Assembly: GCF_900129855.1 (NCBI RefSeq) | Contig: NZ_LT670819.1 | Location: forward strand, 7,812,001 to 7,876,000 | From: Streptomyces sp. 3214.6 | GTDB lineage: Bacteria > Actinomycetota > Actinomycetes > Streptomycetales > Streptomycetaceae | Direction of reading: 5' to 3' | DNA length: 64,000 nucleotides | Shown: positions 35,398 to 44,505 of the stretch, piece after piece | Numbering within the stretch: the first letter of the stretch is position 1 | Layout of the letters: the number at the start of each line of letters is the position of its first letter | The notes under the pieces: model-generated | Told to the model about the DNA's origin: nothing | Database searches by the model: none | The model's input: the letters and a program-made list of their open reading frames with translations, nothing else | Program-made: the position numbers and the translations under genes

Positions 35398-35417
35398 CTG
35401 TTCCAGGCCTGGAACAG
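35398..35417. promoter_or_regulatory. 20-bp perfect palindrome
   Basis: CTGTTCCAGGCCTGGAACAG is a perfect palindrome just past the M1 peptidase stop codon (35425) and upstream of the VOC remnant. It may be a former operator of the VOC gene or, less likely, a short loop-less terminator for the pls-peptidase transcript. Confidence 0.5.
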
Positions 35418-35424
35418 GCCCGTT

Positions 35425-36867
35425 CTAGGCCGACTCCGCGCCCCGTGGCGCCGACGGGACCGGCAGCGGCGGCAGCGGCGCCCCGTACACCCACGCGTCG
35501 AACAGGTCGTCCAGCGGCTCCGGTGCGAAGCGTGCCGCATGGGCGGTGAACGTCGAGGTCGTCACCGACCCGCCGCGGTGCAGGCCGAGCCAGGCACGCA
35601 GCATCCGGAAGAACGCGTCGTCGCCCATCGCGCAGCGCAGCGCGTGCACGGTGAGGCCGCCGCGCTCGTAGAGCCGGTCGTCGAACATCGACTTGCGGCC
35701 GGGGTCGGCCAGGCGCAGGTCCTGCGGCAGCGAGGACAGCAACCGGTGGGCGGCGGCGGCGAGTTGCTGCGCGCTGCGCCCGCCCGACCGCTCCGACCAC
35801 AGCCACTCCGCGTACTTCGCGAACCCCTCGTTCAGCCAGATGTGCCGCCAGTCGGCGATGGACACGCTGTTGCCGAACCACTGGTGTGCCAGCTCGTGCG
35901 CCACCAGCCGCTCCGAACCCCGCGCCCCGTCCACGTGGTTGGCGCCGAACAGCGACAACCCCTGTGCTTCGACGGGGACATCGAGTTCCTCCTCCGTCAC
36001 CACCACCGCGTACTCGTCGAACGGGTAGGGGCCGAAGAGCTGTTGGAAGAGATGCATCATCCCGGGCTGGCGCGCGAAGTCCCGCGAGAACTCCGCCAGC
36101 AGGTGCGCCGGAATGTGCCCGTGCTGCGGGACGCCGCCGAGACCCGGATCGCCCAGCAGCACCGTCTGGTACTTGCCGATCGACAGCCCGACGAGATAGC
36201 TGGACGTCGGCGCCGCCTGCTCGTACACCCAGGTGGTCGTCGAGGCCTTCGTGGTCCGCGTCAGCAGCCGGCCGCCCGCCACCACCGAGTACGACGACGG
36301 CGTCGTGATCGAGATCAGATACGACGCCTTGTCCGCCGGCCGGTCGTTGCACGGGTACCAGGACGGCGCCCCGACGGGCTGGCTAGCCACCAGCGCCCCG
36401 TCGCCCAGCTCCTCCCAGCCGATCCCGCCCCAGGGGCTGCTCACTGGCTTCGGGTTGCCCGACCAGTGCACCTCCACCGTGAAGGCCGCCCCGGCGCGGA
36501 TCGGCTTGGCGGGCCGCACGCGCAGTCTGCCGCCCCGATGCGTGTAGTGCGGCTGCCGCCCGTCCACCCGGACCCGGCCGATCTTGAAGTCGGCCAGATT
36601 CAGCTGGAATTCGGCGAGCGGCGACCGCCCGGCTATCGCGTTGATCCGCGCCGTGCCCGACAGCCGGTTCGGCCCGGGCCGGTAGTCCAGCGCGAGCTCG
36701 TAGCGGTGCACCCGATACCGGGAGTCACCGTTGTCCGGAAAGTACGGGTCCGGACCAACCGCCTGCTGCACTGCCACTTCCCCGTCCGCTCCCTGACCTG
36801 TGCTCGAACCACCCCGTGCCGGCGCACCGCCCGCCGACTCCGGGTGGCCCGTCCTCAGGGACGCCAT
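35425..36867 (-). CDS. M1-family zinc metallopeptidase coupled to Pls (candidate poly-amino-acid-degrading enzyme)
   Basis: 480 residues. The gluzincin site is complete: His324-Glu325-x-x-His328 in VAHELAHQWFGNS and Glu347 in WLNEGFAKY, 18 residues later, as in M1 aminopeptidases. A beta-rich N-terminal domain (YELALDYRPGPNRLSGTARI) precedes it; the chain stops soon after the catalytic domain, so the large C-terminal domain of aminopeptidase N is absent. No clear signal peptide. The ATG lies inside the end of the pls gene (13-bp overlap), so the two are translationally coupled. In epsilon-poly-lysine producers an M1-type poly-lysine-degrading enzyme next to pls protects the producer (from memory); that role is inferred here. 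Confidence 0.88.
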   Translation of the reverse strand: MASLRTGHPESAGGAPARGGSSTGQGADGEVAVQQAVGPDPYFPDNGDSRYRVHRYELALDYRPGPNRLSGTARINAIAGRSPLAEFQLNLADFKIGRVRVDGRQPHYTHRGGRLRVRPAKPIRAGAAFTVEVHWSGNPKPVSSPWGGIGWEELGDGALVASQPVGAPSWYPCNDRPADKASYLISITTPSSYSVVAGGRLLTRTTKASTTTWVYEQAAPTSSYLVGLSIGKYQTVLLGDPGLGGVPQHGHIPAHLLAEFSRDFARQPGMMHLFQQLFGPYPFDEYAVVVTEEELDVPVEAQGLSLFGANHVDGARGSERLVAHELAHQWFGNSVSIADWRHIWLNEGFAKYAEWLWSERSGGRSAQQLAAAAHRLLSSLPQDLRLADPGRKSMFDDRLYERGGLTVHALRCAMGDDAFFRMLRAWLGLHRGGSVTTSTFTAHAARFAPEPLDDLFDAWVYGAPLPPLPVPSAPRGAESA

Positions 36868-39800
36868 GCCTCGATCGGATTGCCGAGCCAGCGGGTGTCG
36901 TCCGGGACGGACTCCGCGGCCATGACGAGCGACGCGGGACCCAGGGTCGTACGGGCCCCGATCGTGCTGCCGGGCAGCACGATCCCGCCCGGGCCCAGCG
37001 TGGCGCCCTCACGGAGAACAACAGTATCCGTCCGCAAGATCCGGTCGTGGAAGAGGTGAGTCTGCAGGACGCACCCGCGGTTGACCGTCGCCCCGTCCTC
37101 CAGGGTCACCAGATCCGACTCGGGCAGCCAGTAGCTCTCCACCCACGTGCCGCGGCCGATCCGCGCGCCGAGCCCGCGCAGCCACGCCGTCAGCACCGGC
37201 GTGCCCGGCACCGCGCCCGCCAGCCACGGCACGGCCACCACCTCGACGAACGTGTCCGCCAGCTCGTTGCGCCACACGAAGGAGCTCCACAGGGGATGCT
37301 CCCCGCTGCGGTGCCGTCCGACGAGCAGCCACTTGGCGACGACCGAGAGCAGCGCGCCCGCCGCCCCCGCCCCGAGCAGCACCAGCCCGGCCAGCAGTGG
37401 CGCCCAGACTCCCAGCGCGCACAGCGCCGCCACCGTCAGCACGGCCAGCCCCGCCGAGCAGAACACCGGCACGATCCGGCACAGCTCCACCAGCGCGCGC
37501 GCCCACAGCAGCCGCGCGGGCGGCTCGTAGGTCCGGCTCTGGTCGCCGTCGGTCGTGTTCCGCGGCAGCTTCACCGGCGGCAGCCCCAGGTAGGAGCTGC
37601 CCTTCTTCGCCTTCTTCGGCGTCGCCGACAGCACCCCCACCAGACCGCCGTCCGGCACGCTGCGCCCCGGCGCGGTCATCCCCGAGTTGCCGAGGAACGC
37701 CCGCCGCCCGATCTCCGCGCGCCCGATCCGCAACCAGCCGCCGCCGAGCTCGTACGGCGCGGTCAGCGTGTCGTCGGCCAGGAACGCGCCCTCGCCGACC
37801 GTGGTCAGGCTGGGCAGCGCCAGCACGGTCGACACCTCGGCGCCCTTGCCGATCCGCATCCCGAGCAGCCGCAGCCACACCGGCGTGACCAGCCCCGCGT
37901 ACAGCGGGAAGAGGGTCTCCCGCGAGCGGTCCATGAGCTGCGTGACCGTCCAGGCCTGCCAGCCGACCCTGCTGTGCGTGGGATGCGTGCCCTCGCGCAG
38001 ACCGAGGCTCAGCAGCCGTACGGCGATCAGCAGCATCACCGAGTACGCCAGCCCGAAGGCGAGCGTGGCCGGCACCAGGGCCAGAGCGGCGCCCCGCAGC
38101 GCCTCGCCCAGCCCGTCGCCCGGCGCCACGAACACGCCCGTCACCAGCAGGGCCGCACCCGCCGCCAGCACCGGCAGCGAGGTCAGCGCGAAACCCGTCA
38201 GGCCGTACATCACCCGCCAGTACGTGCCCCGCGCGGGCCGCTCCTTGGGCCAGTTGCGCTTGGCCTTGCCGAGCTTCACGGCCGGGGCGCCCGCCCAGCG
38301 CTGGCCGGTCGGGATCTGGCCGGTGACCGCCGAACCGGGGGCCACCTCCGCGCGCTTGCCGACACGGGCGCCCGGGAACAGCATGCTGCGCGTGCCGACC
38401 ACGGCGTGCGCACCCACCTTGACCTGGCCGATCTCCAGCCGGTCACCGTCCAGCCAGTGGCCGGACAGGTCCACCTCGGACTCCACGGCCGCGCCCCGGC
38501 CCAGCTTCAGCAGGCCGGTGACCGGCGGCAGCGAGTGCAGGTCCACGTCCGGACCGACCTTGGCGCCCAGCGCCCGCGCGTACCGCTCCAGCCAGGACCC
38601 GGTCAGCGAGGTCGCCCCGCTGAACTCGGCCAGCCGCTCCGCCGTCCACAGCCGCAGATGCACACTGCCGCCGCGCGGATAGCGGCCCGGCTGCACACCG
38701 CGCAGCAGCAGCCGCGCACCGCCCGCGGCGATCGCGAGCCGTCCGGGCGGGCTGAACAGCAGCAGGGCAGCCGACAGGACCAGCCACCAGGGGGCGGTCG
38801 GCAGCCAGCCGTACGCGGGCAGCAGATTCCCGACGATCGTCAGCGGCACCGTCCAGCGCAGCCCCAGCAGCGCGAACAGCGGAACGAGCAGCAGGAGCTG
38901 CAGGAGCTTGGCGCGCACCGGCACCGGAGCGATGACCCGGGCCGCCCCGTCCTCCTGCGCGGACTCCTCCAGATGCCGGGCCAGCTTGCGCAGCGTGGGC
39001 TGCTGGTAGATGTCGAGGACGGCCGCGCTCGGGTAGCGGGTGCGCAGCCGCGTCGTCAGCTGGGCGGCGGCCAGGCTGCTGCCGCCGATCGCGAAGAAGT
39101 CGTCCCGGGCGCTGGAGACGGGGATGCCGAGGACTTCCGTCCACTGCTCCGCCAGCCACGCCTCGGTGCCGTAGAGCTGCTCGGCCGGACCGCCCGTCTC
39201 CAGGCCCTCCAGGGGCCACGGCAGGGCGTTGCGGTCGACCTTGCCCGAGGTGCGGGTCGGCAGGTCCTGCACGGGCGCGAGGAGCGGCACCAGAGCCGCC
39301 GGCAGCTCGGCCCGCAGCCGCTCCACGGCCGCCGCCTGGTCCCAGCCGTCCTGCGTGACGACATAGCCGACGAGGAGCTGGTTGCCGCTGCGCGCGGTCC
39401 GCACGGCGGCAGCGGCGCCCGCAACGCCCGGCAGCGCCTGCAGCGCCGCGTCCACCTCGCCCAGCTCGATGCGCCGCCCGCCGAGCTTGATCTGCTCGTC
39501 GGCCCGCCCGAGGAAGACGAGCCCCTCGGCGTCGGCGCGCACCAGGTCACCGCTGCGGTACGCCCGCTCCCAGCCCAGCGACCGCAGCGGGGCGTACTTC
39601 TCCGCGTCCTTCTCGGCGTCGAGATACCGGGCGAGCCCGACCCCGCCGATCACCAGCTGACCGCTGCCGCCCATCGGCACGGGCTCCCCGGCCTCGTCCA
39701 CGACGGCCAGCTCCCAGCCCTTCAGCGGCAGCCCGATCCGGATCGGCTCCTCGCCGGACATCAGGGAGGCGCAGGCGACGACGGTCGCCTCGGTCGGGCC

Positions 39801-40721
39801 GTAGGTGTTCCAGACCTCCCGCCCCTCCGTCACCAGCCGCTGCACCAGCTCGGGCGGGCAGGCCTCGCCGCCGAAGATCAGCAGCCGTACGTCGTTGAGG
39901 GTCTCCGGCTCCCAGAGCGCGGCCAGCGTCGGCACGGTGGAGACGACGGTGATCTCCTGCTCGACGAGCCAGGGCCCCAGGTCGGCGCCGCTGCGGACCT
40001 GCGAGCGGGGCACGGGCACCAGACAGGCCCCGTACCGCCAGGCCAGCCACATCTCCTCGCAGGAGGCGTCGAAGGCCACCGACAGCCCGGCCATGACCCG
40101 GTCGCCGGGGCCGATCGGCTCCTCGGTGAGGAACAGCGCGGCCTCGGCGTCCACGAAAGCGGCGGCGCTGCGGTGACTGACCGCGACGCCCTTCGGCTTC
40201 CCCGTGGAGCCCGAGGTGAAGATGATCCACGCGTCGTGCTCGGTGCCCGGCCGGCCGGCGGCCGCGTCAGACGCGCCGTGGACGGCGATCGCGTGCTCCG
40301 CCCCGATGACGGCCCGCACGTCCGCCTCGCCGAACACCAGCTCGGCCCGCTCGTCGGGGTCCTCGGCGTCCACCGGGACGTAGGCCGCGCCGACGGCGAG
40401 GACGGCCAGGATGGCCACATAGAGGTCGTTGGTGCCCGAGGGGACACGGACGCCCACCCGGTCGCCGAGGCCGACCCCGGCGGCGGCGAGCCGGCGCCGG
40501 AGGTTCTCCACCTCGACGGCGAGGGCGCGGTAGGTGAGGGGCGTGGTGCCGTCGTCCAGGGCGAGCTCGTCCGGGTACGAGCGCACGGACGCGTCGAAGA
40601 TGTCGACAAGTGTGCGCGGAGAGGCGGCGGGGCCGCCCGAGAAACGTGCCCTGTCACCGAGTTGTGCGCGGATTTCGTCGTCGAGCAGGCCGAGAGCACT
40701 GCCCTCGTGAATCGCTGCCAT
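36855..40721 (-). CDS. Pls/PosA-family membrane NRPS (cationic poly-amino-acid synthetase-like)
   Basis: 1,288 residues. The order is an adenylation domain (about 20-510; FTSGSTGKPKG, FDASCEEMW, NTYGPTEATV, RTSGKVDRNALP), a thiolation domain (IGGSSL, phosphopantetheine Ser549), then hydrophobic segments alternating with three tandem left-handed beta-helix/C-like domains up to the end (for example KGAEVSTVLALPSL and EDGATVNRGCVLQTH). This is the layout of epsilon-poly-L-lysine synthetase, where one module polymerises a diamino acid through side-chain amide bonds at the membrane. The specificity residues read by eye against GrsA are D-A-E-S-I-G-T-V; the acidic residue would suit a basic side chain. 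No condensation or thioesterase domain. The divergent gap of 655 bp holds its promoter. Confidence 0.92.
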   Translation of the reverse strand: MAAIHEGSALGLLDDEIRAQLGDRARFSGGPAASPRTLVDIFDASVRSYPDELALDDGTTPLTYRALAVEVENLRRRLAAAGVGLGDRVGVRVPSGTNDLYVAILAVLAVGAAYVPVDAEDPDERAELVFGEADVRAVIGAEHAIAVHGASDAAAGRPGTEHDAWIIFTSGSTGKPKGVAVSHRSAAAFVDAEAALFLTEEPIGPGDRVMAGLSVAFDASCEEMWLAWRYGACLVPVPRSQVRSGADLGPWLVEQEITVVSTVPTLAALWEPETLNDVRLLIFGGEACPPELVQRLVTEGREVWNTYGPTEATVVACASLMSGEEPIRIGLPLKGWELAVVDEAGEPVPMGGSGQLVIGGVGLARYLDAEKDAEKYAPLRSLGWERAYRSGDLVRADAEGLVFLGRADEQIKLGGRRIELGEVDAALQALPGVAGAAAAVRTARSGNQLLVGYVVTQDGWDQAAAVERLRAELPAALVPLLAPVQDLPTRTSGKVDRNALPWPLEGLETGGPAEQLYGTEAWLAEQWTEVLGIPVSSARDDFFAIGGSSLAAAQLTTRLRTRYPSAAVLDIYQQPTLRKLARHLEESAQEDGAARVIAPVPVRAKLLQLLLLVPLFALLGLRWTVPLTIVGNLLPAYGWLPTAPWWLVLSAALLLFSPPGRLAIAAGGARLLLRGVQPGRYPRGGSVHLRLWTAERLAEFSGATSLTGSWLERYARALGAKVGPDVDLHSLPPVTGLLKLGRGAAVESEVDLSGHWLDGDRLEIGQVKVGAHAVVGTRSMLFPGARVGKRAEVAPGSAVTGQIPTGQRWAGAPAVKLGKAKRNWPKERPARGTYWRVMYGLTGFALTSLPVLAAGAALLVTGVFVAPGDGLGEALRGAALALVPATLAFGLAYSVMLLIAVRLLSLGLREGTHPTHSRVGWQAWTVTQLMDRSRETLFPLYAGLVTPVWLRLLGMRIGKGAEVSTVLALPSLTTVGEGAFLADDTLTAPYELGGGWLRIGRAEIGRRAFLGNSGMTAPGRSVPDGGLVGVLSATPKKAKKGSSYLGLPPVKLPRNTTDGDQSRTYEPPARLLWARALVELCRIVPVFCSAGLAVLTVAALCALGVWAPLLAGLVLLGAGAAGALLSVVAKWLLVGRHRSGEHPLWSSFVWRNELADTFVEVVAVPWLAGAVPGTPVLTAWLRGLGARIGRGTWVESYWLPESDLVTLEDGATVNRGCVLQTHLFHDRILRTDTVVLREGATLGPGGIVLPGSTIGARTTLGPASLVMAAESVPDDTRWLGNPIEAWRP

Positions 40722-41376
40722 CGGGTCCTCGCGTCTCGTTCCCGGAAGCCTCCGGGGCGCCGGCGGGCCCGCAGGTCTGCCTGGGGTTGTCCGGTCCAGC
40801 TCCGTAACAAGCCGGAAATTTTAGTACGACGCTAGTGTCAGCGGTTTGCTCCGGCCACTCGAGGAGCCCGTTCGGGGATCGGGGAAAGGTCGGCCGCAAC
40901 GCTCTGACCTGCGCGATCCATGCGACGGCGAGACTTGCCCCACATGGGCGGGAGGGTGCCCGTTTCGGTCGGAGATCACCGGTTTGGCCGACGGCCGGAA
41001 GCACGGCGCGACGCACAGTTTGACGCTCCGTCATCGACAGTGCGTGCGCCCGCTTTTCCGGGGGCGTGAGGTGGTGCGGACGGGGACGGTCCGTGCGCCT
41101 GGGGCGCGCGCTCTCCGGAATGCTCCCGCGCGAGCATCGCATTGTGTGAACGGCCGCATCCAGCCCCTCCGGATTCCGGAATGCTGATGTCCATTCACGC
41201 AGGACGGGGGCGATGCGGGTGGCGGGCGGGGCTGTCTACCAGTTCTTGACGGGCGCGGACGTGCGCGGCCGAGGCCCAGGGGGCCTGCCCGATGGCGCGA
41301 AACCGCGCATGCGCCGAGGGGCGTGGGGCGTGGGTGCTGACGGCGCGTCGGCCAGAACCCGCGACGGAGCGTCCGC
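40722..41376. other. Divergent intergenic region between pls and the eight-gene GTPase operon
   Basis: 655 bp. The AT-rich stretch around 40808-40835 (AATTTTAGTACGAC, read leftward TACTAAAAT) is the best candidate for the pls core promoter. Near the rightward operon, TCCGGAATGCT/TTCCGGAATGCT occurs twice (about 41114 and 41174) and the second contains the palindrome ATTCCGGAAT. Short frames here have no ribosome binding site and I see no gene. Confidence 0.5.
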
Positions 41377-41389
41377 GTGAGCGCGGACG
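41370..41389 (+). promoter_or_regulatory. Hairpin over the start codon of the first gene of the GTPase operon
   Basis: CGTCCGCG (41370-41377) pairs perfectly with CGCGGACG (41382-41389) around TGAG, so the GTG start at 41377-41379 lies at the top of an 8-bp GC stem, next to the ribosome binding site CGGAG (41365-41369). It would be expected to lower translation initiation unless opened. Confidence 0.5.
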
Positions 41390-44300
41390 GCCACGGCGGG
41401 GCGGCGCAGGCGGGCCCGGTGCACGCGGGCGCCATGCACGCGGGCGCCGCGCAGGTCCCACAGCACCAGCCGGCCGAACGGGACCGACTCGGGCCGCCCG
41501 GCGCAGAGCGGTACGCCGACCGTGACCGGGCCGACGAGCGTGCCGACGGCGAGAGTGCGCGCGGCGACCGGGACGGCAGCCGCGACGGCCACGACAGCGC
41601 ACCTGGCGGCCGGGACACCGGGCGGGACGGACGAGGCGACCGGCCCGGCGGGCGTGATGGCCACGACGGGCGCGAGGGGCAGGGGAGCCGTGCTACCGGG
41701 CGCGGTGACCGGGGAGAGGGAGCCGGGGGCGTCGAGGGCAGGGACGAGGCCGCCGAGCGGGCGCGGGCCGAGTGGGAGGAGAGGCAGCGGCGGGAGGGGG
41801 AGCGCTTCAGGGAGGCCATGCGGGACCCCGTCGCGGCCGACGGCGCGGCCGGTGGGGCCGGTGGCGCCCGGGCCGCCAACCGGTCCCGCTCCGAAGGACG
41901 CGCCCGGTTCACCGTCCGGGGCAACGGCAGCGTCTTCGACCGCTCCCGCTTCGGCCACGCGCACTTCGGCGATGTCCATGTGGGCGCGGGCGACCGGGGC
42001 TCCGCCGTGCTCGGCGAGGTGCCGGAGGAGGAACTCGCACGGCTCGGCCGGGCCTTTCGCGCCCCCGCGGGCTATCGGGTCCTGAAGGAGGCGCTGCGCG
42101 AGCGCAGGGTGCTCGTCGTCGTTGGAGCGCCCGGCACCGGACGCCGGACCACCGCACTGTGCCTGCTGGAGCAGCTGACCGGCGCCGTCCGCAAGGCCGC
42201 CCGACCCACCGCCGGAACCAGGCTCACCGTCCCCGCCGAGCCGGACGGCAACACGCGCCCGGACGAGGGCGACGAGGGCGCCGGGGACGCCGTCCTTGCC
42301 GGGGCCACCCTTCCCGGCAAGGACACGGACACCGACCTCACCCCCGGCCAGGTGACCCGCCTGGACGTCTCCTCGCTCGGCCACATCCTCCGCGACCCCG
42401 CCACCGTCGCCCGAAGCGTGGCGCCCGGCGGCGGCTTCGTCCTGCACCTGCCCGACGCGCCCGGCGACTGGACCCCGCCGAGCGAGGCGCACCTGGACGC
42501 CCTGGCCGCGGCCCTGGCCCGGCGGGACGCGTACGCGGTCCTGGTCGCCTCCCCGTCCACCCCCGCCGGCGCCCTGCTGACGGGCCGGCACGCCCTGCGC
42601 TGCCCCTCAGTGCCCGCACCGGAGCTGCTGTCCTGGCATCTGGCGCGACGCCTCGCCGACGCCCCGGGGAAACAGGGGAAACAGGGGAAAGAGGGGAAGG
42701 AGGGGAAGGAGGCGGACCCGGAGACGCTGGACAGGGGCGAGCGGATCCTGCGCCATCCCCTCCTGCGCCAGGCGCTGGGCATCCCGCTCGACCGCCTCCG
42801 TCCCGCCGAGACGGACGCGCTGGCGGCGCTCGTCGTACGGCACCTTCGCGGCGAGCTCACCAGGGCCGAACTCCTGGACCGTTGCGGCGACCTGGCGCGC
42901 GCCCAGGTCCAGGCCTGGTTCGCCGACGCCCGCCACCGCCCGACCGTGACGGACGGCGCCGACGAGGGGGCCCGCACCCTGCTGCGGCAGGCCGCCTTCC
43001 GGGTGGCCCTGGCGGTCCTGGACGGCGAGGCGTTCAGCGCGGTCGCCGACGCCGCCGACCTGCTGGCCCGAGAGCTGCTGACCGCCCGGACCCCCGGGCA
43101 GGAACCCGGACGCCCGGTCTTCGCCGAGGACTGGGACGGCCTTCTCGCCGCCACCCGCGCCGAGTTCGGCGAGAGCGAGGACGAGAGCCTGGCCGGAGTG
43201 CCGCTGCCGGTGCGCACCGTCCGCTACCAGGGGGAGGCCTTCGCCGGCGCGGTGCTCGCCGAGGTGTGGCAGAGCCACCATGCGGCCCGCGCGCCGATCG
43301 TCCGCTGGCTGCGCGCCCTCGCCGACGACCCCCGGCCCCAGGTCTGGGTCCGCGCCGCCGTCGCGGCCGGTGAACTGAGCACCGCCGACCCCGGATACGG
43401 CTTCGTCGAGCTCGTCTCCCCACTCGCCCGCGCGCGCTCCGCCCGCAGGCGGTACGCCGCCGCCACCGCCCTGGACCAGGCCGGACGCCGTGAGCCGTAC
43501 CGGACGGCGGTCCGAGCCGTCGTGGACGAGTGGGCGCACGCGGACGAGACCGGTCTGCGCTGGACGGCCGCCCTGGCCCTCGGCCACGGCAGGCTCGAGC
43601 CCGACACCCGCACCGCGGTGGAACTGCTCGGTCGCCTCGGCGTCAGGGACGAGGGCCGGCACCTCCAGGTCGCCTCCTACGCCCTGGCCCGGCTGGCCGC
43701 GGGCAGCCGGGCCGCCGAGACGCTGACGCTGCTGGGCGAATGGGCCGTCGAGGCGGCCGGAGACCGCCGCGAGCTGTCCCTCCTGACCGGCGTACGGCTG
43801 TGCATCGCGCCCTGCGACGACTACTGGGAGCCCGAGGGGCCCGGCCCGGATCCCGACCCGCAGGGCGATCGGCGCGACGGAGACCGCGGCGGCGATGTCC
43901 AGGGCGACGGCGACGGGCACGGGCACGGCGACCGGGGCGGTGAGCCGGGCGAGGGCGCAACGGCGCCGGTCGACCCGTCCGGGCCGGCCCGCAAGCCCCG
44001 CCGGCCGGGCCGGGTGGGAATGGGACCGCCGACGGGCAGGACCGCCGGCGTCCGGTTCCCCGGGCTGCGGCGGACGGTCGCGGGCCGCCCGGCCGTGCCG
44101 CGCGCCGACGTCGCGGCCGTGGACGCGGAGCTGGGCCGGCTGCGCGACTGGCCCCTGGCCCTCGCGATCGCCGTCACGGTGCCGGAGGCGGCCGGTCCGC
44201 TGGCCGCACTGCTCTGGCGGGTCTTCGACAGCCATCTGTCCGGCGAGCGTGCCCTGGACGGACTGTCGTCCTGGCTGCGCGCGGCGGAGCAGGACGCGGC

Positions 44301-44505
44301 GACGGCGGCGGGCGGCGAACTGCTGCGTGCGCTCGTGTGGTTCCTCCCGCTCCTCGTCCGCGAGGAGCGGGACTGGCAACGGCTCACCTGGGTCCTGGAG
44401 GCGCTGGCCGCCGACCCGGCAGAGCCGATGGACGAACGCTTCGTCGGCCATGTGCTCGACGCGGTGGGGGCAGGCCTGCGTGGCCGAGGAGGGGAGCAGC
44501 CGTGA
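41377..44505 (+). CDS. Large NTPase-like protein with degenerate Walker A, first gene of GTPase/tubulin operon
   Basis: 1,042 residues. Residues 1-165 are low-complexity (Asp/Arg/Gly/His-rich, with many DGRDG-type repeats) ending in a charged helix. Then RFTVRGNGSVFDRSRFGHAHFG and a P-loop-like VVVGAPGTGRRTTALCLL at residues 247-264; where Walker A needs Gly-Lys-Ser/Thr this has Gly255-Arg-Arg-Thr, so nucleotide hydrolysis is doubtful. The remaining two thirds are helical HEAT-like repeats (PQVWVRAAVAAGELS, LRWTAALALGHGRLE) with a second disordered Asp/Gly insert. A GKQGKQGKEGKEGKE micro-repeat interrupts the NTPase part. No signal peptide. A possible sensor or scaffold; function unknown. Confidence 0.75.
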   Translation: MSADGHGGAAQAGPVHAGAMHAGAAQVPQHQPAERDRLGPPGAERYADRDRADERADGESARGDRDGSRDGHDSAPGGRDTGRDGRGDRPGGRDGHDGREGQGSRATGRGDRGEGAGGVEGRDEAAERARAEWEERQRREGERFREAMRDPVAADGAAGGAGGARAANRSRSEGRARFTVRGNGSVFDRSRFGHAHFGDVHVGAGDRGSAVLGEVPEEELARLGRAFRAPAGYRVLKEALRERRVLVVVGAPGTGRRTTALCLLEQLTGAVRKAARPTAGTRLTVPAEPDGNTRPDEGDEGAGDAVLAGATLPGKDTDTDLTPGQVTRLDVSSLGHILRDPATVARSVAPGGGFVLHLPDAPGDWTPPSEAHLDALAAALARRDAYAVLVASPSTPAGALLTGRHALRCPSVPAPELLSWHLARRLADAPGKQGKQGKEGKEGKEADPETLDRGERILRHPLLRQALGIPLDRLRPAETDALAALVVRHLRGELTRAELLDRCGDLARAQVQAWFADARHRPTVTDGADEGARTLLRQAAFRVALAVLDGEAFSAVADAADLLARELLTARTPGQEPGRPVFAEDWDGLLAATRAEFGESEDESLAGVPLPVRTVRYQGEAFAGAVLAEVWQSHHAARAPIVRWLRALADDPRPQVWVRAAVAAGELSTADPGYGFVELVSPLARARSARRRYAAATALDQAGRREPYRTAVRAVVDEWAHADETGLRWTAALALGHGRLEPDTRTAVELLGRLGVRDEGRHLQVASYALARLAAGSRAAETLTLLGEWAVEAAGDRRELSLLTGVRLCIAPCDDYWEPEGPGPDPDPQGDRRDGDRGGDVQGDGDGHGHGDRGGEPGEGATAPVDPSGPARKPRRPGRVGMGPPTGRTAGVRFPGLRRTVAGRPAVPRADVAAVDAELGRLRDWPLALAIAVTVPEAAGPLAALLWRVFDSHLSGERALDGLSSWLRAAEQDAATAAGGELLRALVWFLPLLVREERDWQRLTWVLEALAADPAEPMDERFVGHVLDAVGAGLRGRGGEQP

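Noticed and set aside
40850..41200. Small frames in the pls-operon gap as possible regulatory peptides
   Set aside because: No ribosome binding site or recognisable motif in any of them.
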